Assembly: GCF_001638985.1 (NCBI RefSeq)
Contig: NW_017265139.1
Location: 496,001 to 560,000 of the forward strand
Source of the DNA: Phycomyces blakesleeanus NRRL 1555(-)
Taxonomy: Eukaryota > Mucoromycota > Mucoromycetes > Mucorales > Phycomycetaceae
Direction: 5' to 3'
DNA: 64,000 nucleotides
The notes under the pieces were generated by a model. The model worked only from the letters and a program-made list of their open reading frames with translations, searched no databases and had not been told where the DNA came from. Both the position numbers and the translations under genes were made by a program. Each line of letters begins with the position of its first letter. Position 1 is the stretch's first letter. This document shows positions 24,127-36,126 of this stretch, piece by piece.

Positions 24127-25880
24127 ATGGCTACTAAATCAAACCTTGCCAAGGGAGGCTTTAGCTTCGAAAACTTTGCTAGGTACATAAATACACACTT
24201 ACACACAGACAAACAGACATACAAAGTTACAGAGTAACAAAAAGACAGAAAAAAAACATAAACACACATGTATATATATATATGCGAAAGCAACAGGCGA
24301 TTATTCAAGCAATGCATCTTTGAATCGGATGACAATTTATGAAATCTCAATAAATAGTTTATAAAAGGCCAAAAAAAAAGCTAATGCATAAAATACGATT
24401 ATTATACATGTATACACATATACATCAATACACACACTCATACTCGCATGCATATAAACACCCACTCAAACCTAAATACATCAACATTTTCTAATTGTTA
24501 AAAACTTGCATAGAAACCATGCTCTCGAGGCCAAAGGTGCCAAACCACCAAAGGCCACCAGCACTGGTACCACCATTGTAGGCGTTGTTTTCAATGTAAG
24601 AAGAAGATGAGCAAACTTTGTTGTTGGTGTTTGTTTTTTTTTGTTATCTTAGATTTAGTGTTGCCCTTATTGTGATAATTAAAATAATCGATTTATTGAT
24701 TAATATTCTTTCTTTGATGTCTATTACTTAGGGTGGTGTGTGCTTGGGTGCCGATACAAGAGCAACTGAAGGTCCTATTGTAGCTGACAAGAACTGTGAA
24801 AAGATCCATTACATTGCACCCAACATGTACGTTTATAACTTCTTTTAATTACGAAAAGTATCATTGTGACCTTTTGTGTGTATTTGCAAGTTTTTGTTAA
24901 CCAAATAAAAAGAAAGAAAAAAAAGAACAAACATGCTTAATACTTTTTTTTTTGAATTGTAGCTATTGCTGCGGTGCAGGTACTGCCGCTGATACCGAAT
25001 TCACAACTAACTTGATCAGCTCTCAAATCGAATTGCACAGCCTGTCAACCGGAAGAAAGCCCAGAACCGTCACTGTCATGACTATGTTGAAACAGATGTT
25101 GTTCAAGTATGTGTGATTAAGATTTTTTCTCTCCCTTTTCTTCTATATTATAATATAATATTAGAGGTAGCTATCTATAGTAAAGAATGAAAATTAAGTT
25201 AAATGAAATGAAATGGTATTGACAATCTGAATACTCTCGTATTTCTTCTTTCCTTTAATAATAAAAATAAATAAATAGGCATCAGGGACACATTGGTGCT
25301 GCTCTTGTTTTGGGTGGATTCGATGCTACTGGCTCACACTTGTACACTGTCTACCCTCACGGAAGTACCGACAAGCTTCCCTATGTTACCATGGGTTCTG
25401 GTTCATTGGCAGCTATGAGTGTATTTGAGAGCAGATGGAGACCTAATATGACTGTAAGTTTATTTTTTGTTGTTATTGTTGGAAAAGGTTTATTGGAGAT
25501 GTAATGAGAGGATACGTACATAGATCAGTGGGAAAAAAAGAAACTCCAGTAAAGAATTGTGTGTGTATTAATGTAATACACGATATATTTATATACTATT
25601 ATTATTATTATTATTATTTCAGCGTGAGGAGGCTATTGGATTGGTAAATGATGCCATTGAGGCTGGTATTTTCAACGACTTGGGCTCTGGATCAAATGTG
25701 GATGTGTGCGTGATTGAAAAAGACAAGACTGATTACCTCCGTAACTATGGTCGTCCCAATGAGCGTGCAGTAAAGGAGCACAGCTACAGATACAACAGAG
25801 GTACCACTGCTATCTTGAAGCAGTCTATCAAGAATTTTGTTGAAGTGTCCGAAGGTGATTTGATGGACATTTCTGTATAA
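24127..25880 (+). CDS. PUP1: 20S proteasome subunit beta-2 (trypsin-like active site)
   Basis: Six exons (24127-24182, 24514-24595, 24732-24826, 24963-25106, 25279-25453, 25623-25880) join in phase to give 269 residues. The propeptide is [20 protein letters not shown] and the cut site is [14 protein letters not shown], leaving Thr38 as the N-terminal nucleophile. Asp in GADTRAT and Lys in [10 protein letters not shown] complete the Ntn-hydrolase site. The sequence [15 protein letters not shown] is typical of beta-2 (Pup1/PSMB7). The subunit sits in the inner beta ring and cuts after basic residues. The C-terminal arm (about residues 235-269, after [20 protein letters not shown]) is the long beta-2 tail that wraps beta-3. 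Length and exon phases are normal. Confidence 0.97.
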
Positions 25881-26284
25881 AAATATAAATAAAAGAAAAA
25901 AGCAGAAGATGAAGAATAAGAATACGAAACAAGGAAACAATGACAAATATATATGTATGTATATATGTATGTATGCATATATGTATATATATATAATCAG
26001 GAAACAGAAATGCACAAATCCATAAATGCACAAACATAACCAACAATGGGTCAATATATATATATATCTTTTCTTTCATTCTTTCATTTATTATATTGTT
26101 TCAATGTTTCAATTTTTTGATATTCTTTAAAATTAGAAAAGAAAAAGAAATAACGCACACACGCTTGTGCCAATGTTACTTGTAATGGAAATAATGGAAT
26201 AACCGGGAGTCTAAAATATCTCCTTATTCTTTGTTTCGTCTTTTACATATATATATATATATCTTTTTTAATTGTAATTCACAA

Positions 26285-28155
26285 ATGTCAACTCGACATG
26301 CAAGAGTGGCAAATACCTTGTTAAATGAGAAGCATACCATCATTCTCAAGGACTTGTTGAGTCAATCAGCAAACATGACCTGTGCTGATTGTGGGAAAAA
26401 GGGTAAGATGAAGATTAAGATTTGTGATTGATTGAACTTTCTAATCATTATTTCTAAATATTTGTTAATTCTGTTAATGTAATCATTTGCTGAATATGAT
26501 TACTTTAGATCCACGATGGGCTTCCTGGAATCTAGGAATATTTGTGTGTATCCAGTGTTCAGGTATTCATCGGTCATTGGGTACACACATTAGTAAAGGT
26601 AAAAAAAAGAAATAAAAAAAAAAGAAATCTATTGGAACAGCTATAAAAATAAAGGACAAAAACCGAGGGAAATATTGATTGAGTGACCAATTAATTGATT
26701 AATTGAATGAATGAATGAATTATGGACTGACTGACGGACCAACTAATTGACTAATTGGCATTTGTATGGATAGTTAAATCTGTTGATCTGGATACTTGGG
26801 TACCTGAACAGATAGATAGTATGGTTCAGTGGGGAAATGGCCGAGCAAACAAGTAAATCTACTCATTTTTATTATCTTATTTTTCTTCTTCTTCTTATAA
26901 TGATGGTATTATAATGTATCTACTTACATGCTATATACATATACATATACATATGTATATGCGTTCATATACGCATGTATGTATGTATGTATGTATGTAT
27001 GTTTACTTTTAATCAATAAATAAATATATCAGAATGTACAACATTTAATGAATATGACCACAGGTACTGGGAAGCCAATTGTATACAAGATGGATCAAGA
27101 TATAATGTAGAAGAGAAAATCAGAGCTAAATACGAACACAAACGATGGGTAAGCCAGCCTGACCTACCTGATCCGCAAACTCTGGGTGAATATGAACCAA
27201 TAGTAAATATCAATTTAAAAAAAAATACACTTAAATATAGAGGAAGAAATAGAGAATAAAATATATAAACGAATTAACGAATGGAAAATAGAGCTGTTGA
27301 AATAAAAATGTATATATGTATTGTATAATTATCTGGCTATTATGATTATTGTATTTATGTGTTTGTTTGTGTTTGTTTATGTGCTTGTGTATATCTGTGC
27401 ATGTATATGTGGTGTAGATTTCTCGCCCATCCATGTCTGTTGATGTAGCTGCATGTGTACCTGAATACGGATCTCTGCCTGTGCCTGAAGGCAGATCTGT
27501 GCCTGAGACTGTGACTGTTCCGAGGACTGTTTCTGTATCAATACCAGTAGCTGCAGTAGCTGCACCTGTTGCTGCACTCTCACCTACTTTCAACCAACTT
27601 GAGAGACCGGACATTGCCAGTTTTGAACAGCTGTTGATCTCTTTTGCGTCCAGCAAACAAGAGTCTATCCCACTTAGTAATAATAATGTGTCCATATCAG
27701 CACCTAGTCCCACCCACCAGCAAAAACATAAGCACAAGCGATCCGAGCACCATGGCCACCAACGGCAATACAGCAACAATACAAGTGCAGACATCGAATC
27801 AAATATACCTGGCAGACATGGATTTGACACATCCCAAACACCACTGACCAGATTACCGGATTATTCGGGCCAGTCCCCCGCTCAGCCTCATACTCAGCCT
27901 CATACTCAGCCTCATACTCAGTCTCGGGGTCAGGATCAAAGGCAAAAACTAGGGCCAAGAGAAGGAGAAGGAGAAGGAGAAGGAGGAGAAAAAAACAAGG
28001 ATTATTTGACAAATAGAACCAATTACTTTGAGCAACTGTCGAATCTGACTATTGGAATGCCGTCGACGGGGGTAATTCCACAGCGGCCTCCTGGGTACAA
28101 AAGCACTCATCAAAATGCATGGATCCTAAAGGACTCCCTGCAGCGCCAAGCGTAA
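26285..28155 (+). CDS. ArfGAP-domain protein (SMAP/Age2-like)
   Basis: Five exons (26285-26402, 26509-26598, 26774-26852, 27064-27202, 27418-28155) give 387 residues. The ArfGAP zinc finger is Cys33, Cys36, Cys53, Cys56 in [19 protein letters not shown] and [19 protein letters not shown]; Arg61 is the catalytic arginine finger. The domain continues through [19 protein letters not shown] and NKYWEANC to about residue 130. The domain sits at the N-terminus with no BAR or PH domain, as in Age2/SMAP proteins that drive GTP hydrolysis on Arf in trans-Golgi and endosomal traffic. The rest is low-complexity: a Val/Pro/Ala section, a QPHT repeat (about 27890-27920), and a Gly/Glu run. Exon 4 could instead begin at the earlier AG before 27033, but 27064 keeps the conserved KYWE. 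Confidence 0.93.
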
Positions 28156-28231
28156 CTTTGATTGATTGATTGATTTACCACCCAAATAAAATATATCTAA
28201 TACTTGTACGCACATTAGTACACACATACAT

Positions 28232-28273
<42 letters not shown>

Positions 28274-31200
28274 GCATATCTCTCTTTCTCTTTATCTCTC
28301 CTCTGTATTCGTATGTGTGTGTGCATTCGATTTGAATAATAAAATATAATATGATGTTCCTACGGGAGAAATAAATATTTGCTTAAAGCAGAATTCACTA
28401 GAGGGCTTTCTGTACAATATTTATGTGAATTACAGTGTAAACAGTTATCTGAAAACCTTTAAAGATGTGGCGTATTATATTATATTTTTCATATTTTCCA
28501 TTGGCTATAATGGTTTACTAACGCGACTGGACATTCAATAGGTGTGGATTACCAAACATTCGGATATTGGTTGTCCTGTCTGTTTGACAAGGAGAAGGCT
28601 TATGATATAGTTACACCCTACCTACCTTTTTGTCTCGTTATTGACTTGGGCTGGGGGTCAATCAGTGATGCTTTTCTGATACTGTGAGCTTCCTTTTTCT
28701 AATTCTGCCTACTTGAATAGTATGTCCAATGTGTTTATCAACAAATAATAAAGAGAGAGAAAGAAAAGAAACATACAGGTAGCTATGCTGTATTCAATAC
28801 AAGTCATAGTCGCGGGACTGTTGAAAACACCTTGGAATTAAGACATGTGAAACAATATTTTTATAATTTAGTGAATGGAAATATTGGAATACATTGATCT
28901 TTCTTTCTTTTTAATTTCTTTAGTCAAAAGTAAGGCCAGTCATATATTCGCATCATCTCTTGCTTAAAGAATATAGAAAGATTATTTATTAACAGCCCTA
29001 CACCTACTACCTTTCTTCGTTTTGTCACAAAAAGAGAACCATTTACAAATGTCTTGATATTGAAACATATTCTGATGCTAAATGTAAAGAAAGTGCTTTT
29101 ATATAAACACCAAATCCTTCAACAATGGCTCTTGGATAAATGTATATATATATAGTTAATGGCATAACCAACAGTCTTTTTAGTCGCTTTTTTTTTCTTG
29201 GACCTTTGAGATAATGTAAAGGGGTTTTAGCGATTCCAAGACATTGAATTGTTCTCATATCTTATTTCACCTGAGTTCAATAAACTCGGAAAAAGGTGAC
29301 GAAATACCGTATGCTATATATGGTGATCTTGCATATAAAAAATCAACCGCAGGTTTACAGACCACTCACTGTATATCAAATACAAAAAAAAAATCGGCAA
29401 TTATGTTAAGATATATATATTTTGGTGCTTTGTAATTTCAAGTCAGGGCTTTTAAACAATCATATCTTATGTCTATGAATATGCAAGTAAATATATGGCT
29501 CATAATATTGTCTTAATTACAGTGGTTGATTTGTATGAATGTAATAAAATAGATATATAGATAAAGGGGAATTAAAAGGATGTCGGGTAAAAACAGGGAA
29601 AAAGAAGAAGAAGAAGAAAGGGTTGTGAAGTACCTATCGTTCCCCCCAAAAATAAAATAAAATAAAACTCATGATTGGTACCAACGGCAGCATCTTGTTC
29701 CGGAAGAGTTCGGCAGGTTCGGACACCTCCGAGTTGGTTTCTATTGACCCATTAGAACTACACCCACACCCACATTTATAACTATGACTACCAAACTACA
29801 ATTATAATAATTACAGTTATAGTTATAGTTATAGTTATAGTTATAGTTATGGCTGTAATATTATAATAATACTTGAAATAGGCAGGAAATATATTCACAC
29901 ACACACACAGTATATATAATATTACACAATAAAGAAAGAAAGAAGAAAGTAAGAAAAGGAAAAAGAGGAGTTAGAAGGAGTTAGAAGGAGTGAAAGTGGA
30001 GGTAGACGTTGAAGGGATTATGATTTATTTATGATGTATGGTTATCTTTTCTTTATTTTATTTTTAGTCCTTTACGCTTGATAAATAGACCGTTTAACAT
30101 GTCATAGTATAGCAAGACTATCTCTATTCAAAAACAAGAGCCAAAAGAATAAGATAAAGAAACAACGCCACTGTCCAGCAAGAAAGAAAGAACATTTACC
30201 AATTTGGATTTGATTCTGTTAACCCCACTTGTGATTTCTGTATATTTATTTATTTATTTATTTAGATTACTAGCCAGTCTAGTACAGTACAGTGCAGAAC
30301 AGCTCAATAGAGTCATGTCTAGTAGTCCAGTCTAATTGGAATTTTGATCTTTGAATGCAAACAAAAAGAAAACAAAGAGTGATAACAAAGATGCACATCT
30401 TAAAGTAAGAAAAAGAAAAACAAAAGATTCTTTTATAAAATATTGTATTATGTATTATGTATAAATTACTACAGAATATATGTAACACGTTTCTTATTCA
30501 CATTTTGCAATAAAGACACCTCTTCTCTATAAGATGATTCTTTGTACTTTTGTTTGTATTCTTAGGGTAATGACTTTATTCTTTTGTGAATAGAAATGAT
30601 CTCATTCATTTCCAATCTGGTGAGGACAAGTTTGTTGTACATGACGATAATAATTTTGCTTTATAAAGAAGAAGCATTGAATATTTTGTTATATAAAAGA
30701 AAGAATGAAAAAAACATCAGATTTATTGAAACAATTAACAAAATCTATCTATCTATTCTATTTTATTTTATTTTATAGATGTATAAGAGAAATAATCACC
30801 TAATTTGGAGAACGGAATAATAACATTTCCAATTCCCGCTATTTTTCTGTATTTCTTTTATTTATTTATATATATTTTTATTAAAAAGAAAATATGATGT
30901 ATACAATTCACTTGTTATTATTATTGATATTGATATTTGTTCTTTATTTGTCTGCTGCACTAATACTCTAGATTTGAATGTGTATTTCTGGACTTGATTT
31001 TATTGGATAGATTATATCCACCCTCATCTCAACTGCAACAAAGTCACAACAGCAGCAACAGCAGCAAAAAATAAAATAGTAAAAATCAAAGAAACAGAAG
31101 AGGAGTATTGATTAAATAAATAAAAGAAGTAATGATTTATTTCCATGGCAACCAATACATCATTTTCTTTTCTTTTAATTTTGATTTTGATTTTCTATTT

Positions 31201-31767
31201 TATCATTAGCATTATCATTATCATTATAATTTATTATATTATAATGACAATATAAAAAATCGCATGAGTTTTGAGGGACAATTGTGGAAAACAACATGCG
31301 TTCATTATATTTAAAAAAAAGCAATCAAGTAAGCAAGTAAATAATTTTCATATTCATTTTCACAAAATAAAATACAGAGATTTTTGTCCTTTGGGCTTGG
31401 ACTGTTTTATATTAATTTATTTATTTTTTGTTATATACTGTGTTTCAATAATTTTGAACAAATTAAGAGACAGAGAGAAAAAGTGAATGTCAAAAAATAG
31501 AAAAGAAAAGAAAAAAAATATGTTTTTTTTTTTTGGTTGAATATAAATATGATTCTTTTTCCTTTCTTTCTATTAATTTTTTTTTTTCACTTTTTGCCTT
31601 TTTTTTTTTTGCTTCAAAATTATTACTATCAACAATTGATAACAACAATTGTTTAATCATTCAACCAATCAAACCCATCTAAAAATTACTCTATTCTTGT
31701 AACTATCACTGTTACCGATAACCTTACCTACATAGATACCTCTTTATATCATATCATATTCTATTGA
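28156..31767. other. 3.6-kb intergenic region, no gene found
   Basis: Contains CA/TA microsatellites (28215-28275), a TAGTTA hexamer array (about 29818-29850), CA near 29896, and AAAG/TTTA-rich stretches. Some patches between 28500 and 28700 and near 29680-29750 are less AT-rich (for example GCAGCATCTTGTTCCGGAAG) and might be promoter or decayed coding DNA. No frame or splice pattern supports a gene. The last about 150 bp form the leader of the gene at 31768. Confidence 0.5.
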
Positions 31768-33588
31768 ATGTTACAAACTAGCAACAGCAATTGTCCGTTG
31801 GCTAGAAATCCAACTAGCCACCAAGCGAACAGCAGCACTTCTTCTACGTCCTCAACATCAACTTCTTCGATGTCAATGCCAGTAACTAAACATAGCCGGC
31901 ACTTACCTTCGCTGTCTTCGTCGTCCTGTTCGAGCTGTGCATCATCGACAAAGTCAATTCCACAATCGCTTGGTGTGGCTGTCAGTAACCCCAAATACCA
32001 ATCCTCAACACCCTCGCCTTATCTTTACTACTCAACCACGCCAACGACCACAAAGCACGCTCCACACTCGCACAAGCTCAAAGACATTCCGACCTATCCA
32101 AACAGCGAACCACAAAAAGCCACTCCGACCACAACCGCAACCGCAATTATCGCCTCCTGTCCTCCGCCAACCTTGCTGCCATCATCAGAAAGAACACCGA
32201 CGACTTTGGTCTTTATGCCCCAATCTCGCCAGAATCAGAACCAGCTCCAGCAGCATGCAAAATCACCATCTTCTACCACCACTGCCTCTACAACATCAAC
32301 TGCCTCAACTGCCCAAACATCACTCTATTCAACCACATCACACACAGACCACGCCAAGTACAGCAGTCACCCCACTACAAACACAAACACAAACACAAAT
32401 AATAATAGCAATCATCCAGGATCACGGCGGGTGTCGTTTAATGAAAAGGTTTTTTTTATTCCCCAGCACTCCTCAGCAGCAGCGACATCATTATCATTAT
32501 CATCAACATCAGCATCAGCATCAGCATCAGTATCAGTATCAGCATCATCAGCATTATTATTAACCTCCTCCTCCTCCTGTTACCCACAGCCATTTACACG
32601 AGCCATTCCTCCTACTCCCTTGTGTCCCCTTGACTCGGAAACCACGCCATCAGGGAACAAAAAAATAAAGAATGAAAAGCACAATAGTCATTTAAATCTA
32701 GATCATTCAAGACATTATAATCGGTTAATATCGACCTCGACGCCAACAAGGACATTAAATAATATTAATATCAATACACCACATACGTCAATAAGCTTAA
32801 TGCCTTCCGAAATGACAGAAACAGTAACCAGGAAGATTACTCAGCCCAAAAGACACAAGCTGCGTACAAACAGTAACGAGGTTTCTTTGAATGCCGTCCA
32901 TCCACGGCAAGTCAAGGCAAGGGCCACAAGTCAACTATTTTGGGATGAATCTCAGCTTGCCGTGGAATTAGCAGACGACGACCTGATGGATTCCATTGCT
33001 GCTGCTCGTAAACGTGCTGGACAGACAGCAGCAGCCTATCAACGTCTATTTGACCCCATCACACGGCTCTGGTCCCATTATTCTTCAAATTCTACCACTC
33101 CTGGTTCAGGTTCGAGTGGGAATGCGAATGGAAATAACAATAGTCAGTCACTTGAATCTCCCATGACTGTCATGCCTCAGTCTCGAAAACCCTCAACTTC
33201 TAATTCTGCCAATGGTTTGTTTGGCTCTGATGATTTGGATATAAAGCAAAAGACTACAAAGACCACGACAAGAAAAACAAAGGGCACAAAAAATAAGATT
33301 TCGACCTCTGCTGCTACTTCTACTATTACTTCCGCTTCCGCTTCCATTTCCATTTCCATTTCTACTTCTACTTCTATTTCTGCCTCGACTTCGACTTTTA
33401 CCTCAGCATGTGCTAGCCCTAGTACAAGCACAAGCACAAGCACAAACACAAACACAAGCACAAACACGACCGTAAATGCAACCGCGAATACAACCGCGAA
33501 TACAACCGTAACCGCATCTAGTACAACCCAGCCGACAAAGAAACCGAATAGCCGGCTCACTCGCCTCTTGAAGAAATTCAGCCTTTAA
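31768..33588 (+). CDS. Ser/Thr-rich protein with an RVSF (PP1-docking type) motif
   Basis: A single 606-codon frame, by far the longest in the window, starts at the ATG after a poly(T) and CAAT-rich leader. The N-terminal half is Ser, Thr, Pro and Gln-rich with microsatellite-coded runs. The motif SRRVSFNEKVFF at about residues 219-230 fits the RVxF docking motif of protein phosphatase 1 regulators. A less repetitive block, ATSQLFWDESQLAVELADDD followed by SIAAARKRAGQTAAAYQRLF (about residues 387-430), may be the conserved part. The C-terminus ends NSRLTRLLKKFSL, an amphipathic basic helix. I do not recognise the family. A PP1 targeting or signalling scaffold is an inference from the motif only. 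Confidence 0.7.
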   Translation: MLQTSNSNCPLARNPTSHQANSSTSSTSSTSTSSMSMPVTKHSRHLPSLSSSSCSSCASSTKSIPQSLGVAVSNPKYQSSTPSPYLYYSTTPTTTKHAPHSHKLKDIPTYPNSEPQKATPTTTATAIIASCPPPTLLPSSERTPTTLVFMPQSRQNQNQLQQHAKSPSSTTTASTTSTASTAQTSLYSTTSHTDHAKYSSHPTTNTNTNTNNNSNHPGSRRVSFNEKVFFIPQHSSAAATSLSLSSTSASASASVSVSASSALLLTSSSSCYPQPFTRAIPPTPLCPLDSETTPSGNKKIKNEKHNSHLNLDHSRHYNRLISTSTPTRTLNNININTPHTSISLMPSEMTETVTRKITQPKRHKLRTNSNEVSLNAVHPRQVKARATSQLFWDESQLAVELADDDLMDSIAAARKRAGQTAAAYQRLFDPITRLWSHYSSNSTTPGSGSSGNANGNNNSQSLESPMTVMPQSRKPSTSNSANGLFGSDDLDIKQKTTKTTTRKTKGTKNKISTSAATSTITSASASISISISTSTSISASTSTFTSACASPSTSTSTSTNTNTSTNTTVNATANTTANTTVTASSTTQPTKKPNSRLTRLLKKFSL

Positions 33589-34510
33589 AAAAAAATGATT
33601 TTTTGTATTTGGACTAGACAAAACATTCTTTTCATTTTTCATTATAATTATTATAATTATTACTTTTGTACATATAAAAAAAATATTTTATTTTACTTAC
33701 CTTAAATAATAGCTATATAGCTATAGCAATTCTTTACAAAATGTACATTTAAATGCACAATAATTAAACACTTTATAAAATATATAAATAAATACATATT
33801 TTATTTAAGTAAATAATTTATTTATTAATTAACTAATTAAGCAAGTAATTGAATATATATATAAAATGAGTTCATTGTAACTATGTAATTATCTTCTTAT
33901 TTTTGATCTCTTTTATACTTATTCTCATTACTGCCTCCAAATAAATAATATTACTATTTATTTATATATATTATTCTCTTTTCAGCTATCCTTAGAAACA
34001 TTTATACAAGACAGATTAGGAGGCGGAATTCAGCCTTTGTGGCTTTTAATCCATGTACATTTCTTATTTATTGTTTGGTGAGTTCAACTCTTAAGTAATA
34101 ATAATTCTATAATAAGACGAACAATAATTTTTGGAGGCGTTTATTTATTTATATATATAAATATAATTTAGGTATTAAAGCCTCACTAAACTTAGTTTTC
34201 ATAGTCCAATATAATAGCATAATCTGTATGTCAACATATTATACAGCAAAAAAGAGAAATTATTCACACGCACTAATAAATATCATATATAAATCTTTTT
34301 GGTTCAAATCATTGTGTATTTTACTTGTCACAGATAAACGATTTTTTTTTTAAAAAAAAAAAGATAAATGAGGAAGAGGAGGAGGAGGGGGGGGGGGGGG
34401 GGGGGGGGGTTGAAAACAATGATACCAATAGCTAGCTGGCTAGTTAGCTAGTTAGAAAAGTAGTGATAGAAAAAGAATATATATATAATATTAAATTATT
34501 ATTTGATTGT
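33589..34510. other. 3' flanks of convergent genes, with T10A11 and G23 tracts
   Basis: AT-rich spacer between the stop of the RVSF protein and the stop of IDP on the other strand. It holds T10A11 at 34342-34362, a purine stretch and then 23 consecutive G at 34387-34409, and TA/TAG-rich DNA after it. Nothing coding was seen. Confidence 0.5.
34387..34409 (+). repeat. Uninterrupted G23 homopolymer
   Basis: Twenty-three consecutive G on the plus strand (C on the IDP sense strand, 102 bases past its stop). Such a run can form G-quadruplex DNA and is rare in an AT-rich genome. A second G run (12 bases) lies at 36182-36193, just upstream of the same gene's start. Homopolymer length may be a sequencing estimate. 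Confidence 0.8.
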
Positions 34511-36126
34511 TTAGCTTCTAGGGTTGTCCAGGTTGGCCTTGACGTTCTCCATGAACTCGGCTGTGGTAACATAGTGCTGAGGACGCAAGCTACAAATACA
34601 TCAGTTTGTTATTATTATTTCAAGACGTTCTAAATATATATATATATATATGTGTGTGTGTATATATAAACAATAGATACTTACTCTTTGCCGTGGATTG
34701 CCAAGGCAAGATCCTTTGTCATCACACTGTGCTTCTCAACTGTGTCAATGCAGGCCCGCTCAAGTTCCTGGGTAAACTTGGTCAATTCGGGGTTGACGTC
34801 CAGCTTGGCGCGGTGGGCCAATCCACGGGTCCAGGCAAAGATGGACGCAATGGGGTTGGTCGAGGTAGGGTTGCCCTTCTGGAACTCGCGGTAATGGCGA
34901 GTGACTGTTCCATGTGCAGCCTCGGCCTCCATGGTCTTGCCGTCAGGGGTATAGAGCACCGAGGTCATCAAGCCAAGCGAGCCGTAACCCTGGGCAAGAA
35001 TGTCGGACTGCACATCACCATCGTAGTTCTTGCATGCCCACACAAATCCACCCTTGGACTTGAGTGCCTGGGCAACCATGTCGTCAATCAAACGGTGCTC
35101 ATACCACAGCTTGGACTTCTCGAACTCGGAGCGGTACGAGGCCTCATAGATTTCCTCAAAGATGTCCTTGAAACGGCCATCGTACACCTTCAGAATCGTG
35201 TTCTTGGTGCTCAAGTAAAGAGGCATCTGCTTGGTCAGAGCCATCTGGAAACAAGAGTGTGCAAATCCACGGATCGAGTCTTCGGTGTTGTACATGGCCA
35301 TGCCCACACCGCCGTTCTTGGGGAAGTCGTACACGGTCCACTTGCGAGCTTCAGAACCGTCTTCTGGAGTGAATGACATTTCAAACTTTCCAGGCTTGTC
35401 GGTGTAGAAATCGGTAGAACGGTACTATAATATAAACAAGAAAAAGAATATATATATGAACGTTAGCATACATACATACACGTCTCTTATTCTTACCTGG
35501 TCTCCAAATGCATGACGGCCAATGACAATAGGCTCAGTCCATCCGGGAACAATACGAGGCACATTGTTCATGATAATGGGCTCACGGAAAACAGTACCGT
35601 TGAGAATGTTACGGATTGTACCATTGGGAGACTTCCACATCTTCTTCAATCCAAATTCTATTTTTTCACCATTAATAACCAAAGCTCAGATGTGATGTAT
35701 TCCTTCTTACCCTTGACGCGAGCTTCATCAGGAGTAATGGTGGCACACTTGATACCAACATTGTACTTCTTGATGGCTTCAGCAGCATCAATAGTAACCT
35801 GATCATTAGTCTAGATATCCAAAATATGTTCATTAACCAGTTCTTGGGCCAACATCACCATAATCTTAACATCGTTTTTTTTGATTTCTTACCAAGTCGC
35901 GGTGCTCGACACCAAGATCGTAGTACTTGATATCCAACTTGACGTAAGGATGGATCAACTTTTCCTTGATGTCTTGCCAGATAATACGAGTCATTTCATC
36001 ACCATCCAAGTCAACAACAGGGTTGGCTACCTGGACTCGGGTAGACATGGCCTTGGCAGACATGGGGCGGGCCACATGGCTACAGGCAGCAAAAGTACGG
36101 ACAGCAGAGGTGGTCAGGAATGACAT
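34511..36126 (-). CDS. IDP1: NADP-dependent isocitrate dehydrogenase, mitochondrial type
   Basis: Five exons (36126-35893, 35810-35711, 35657-35497, 35424-34685, 34589-34511) join in phase to give 437 residues. The first about 30 residues, [20 protein letters not shown], are Ser/Arg/Ala-rich without acids, a likely mitochondrial presequence. The mature enzyme starts [19 protein letters not shown], followed by [39 protein letters not shown] (isocitrate-binding Ser/Asn/Arg), [20 protein letters not shown] (metal-binding Asp), and [13 protein letters not shown] with the Arg/His typical of NADP specificity. It converts isocitrate to 2-oxoglutarate and makes NADPH as a homodimer. Codon use is more GC-rich than neighbours, as expected of a highly expressed gene. 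The last coding exon is only 79 bp. Confidence 0.97.

Noticed and set aside
27893..27920. CRISPR-like short direct repeats (CAGCCTCATACT)
   Set aside because: This is an in-frame coding repeat (QPHT) of the ArfGAP C-terminus with no spacers; the organism is a eukaryote.
33177..33560. 127-codon minus-strand Val/Glu-rich frame
   Set aside because: Reverse shadow of the Ser/Thr-rich single-exon gene at 31768-33588.
34606..35376. 256-codon plus-strand frame
   Set aside because: Reverse shadow of the large IDP1 exon; the minus strand encodes a highly conserved enzyme in the same DNA.
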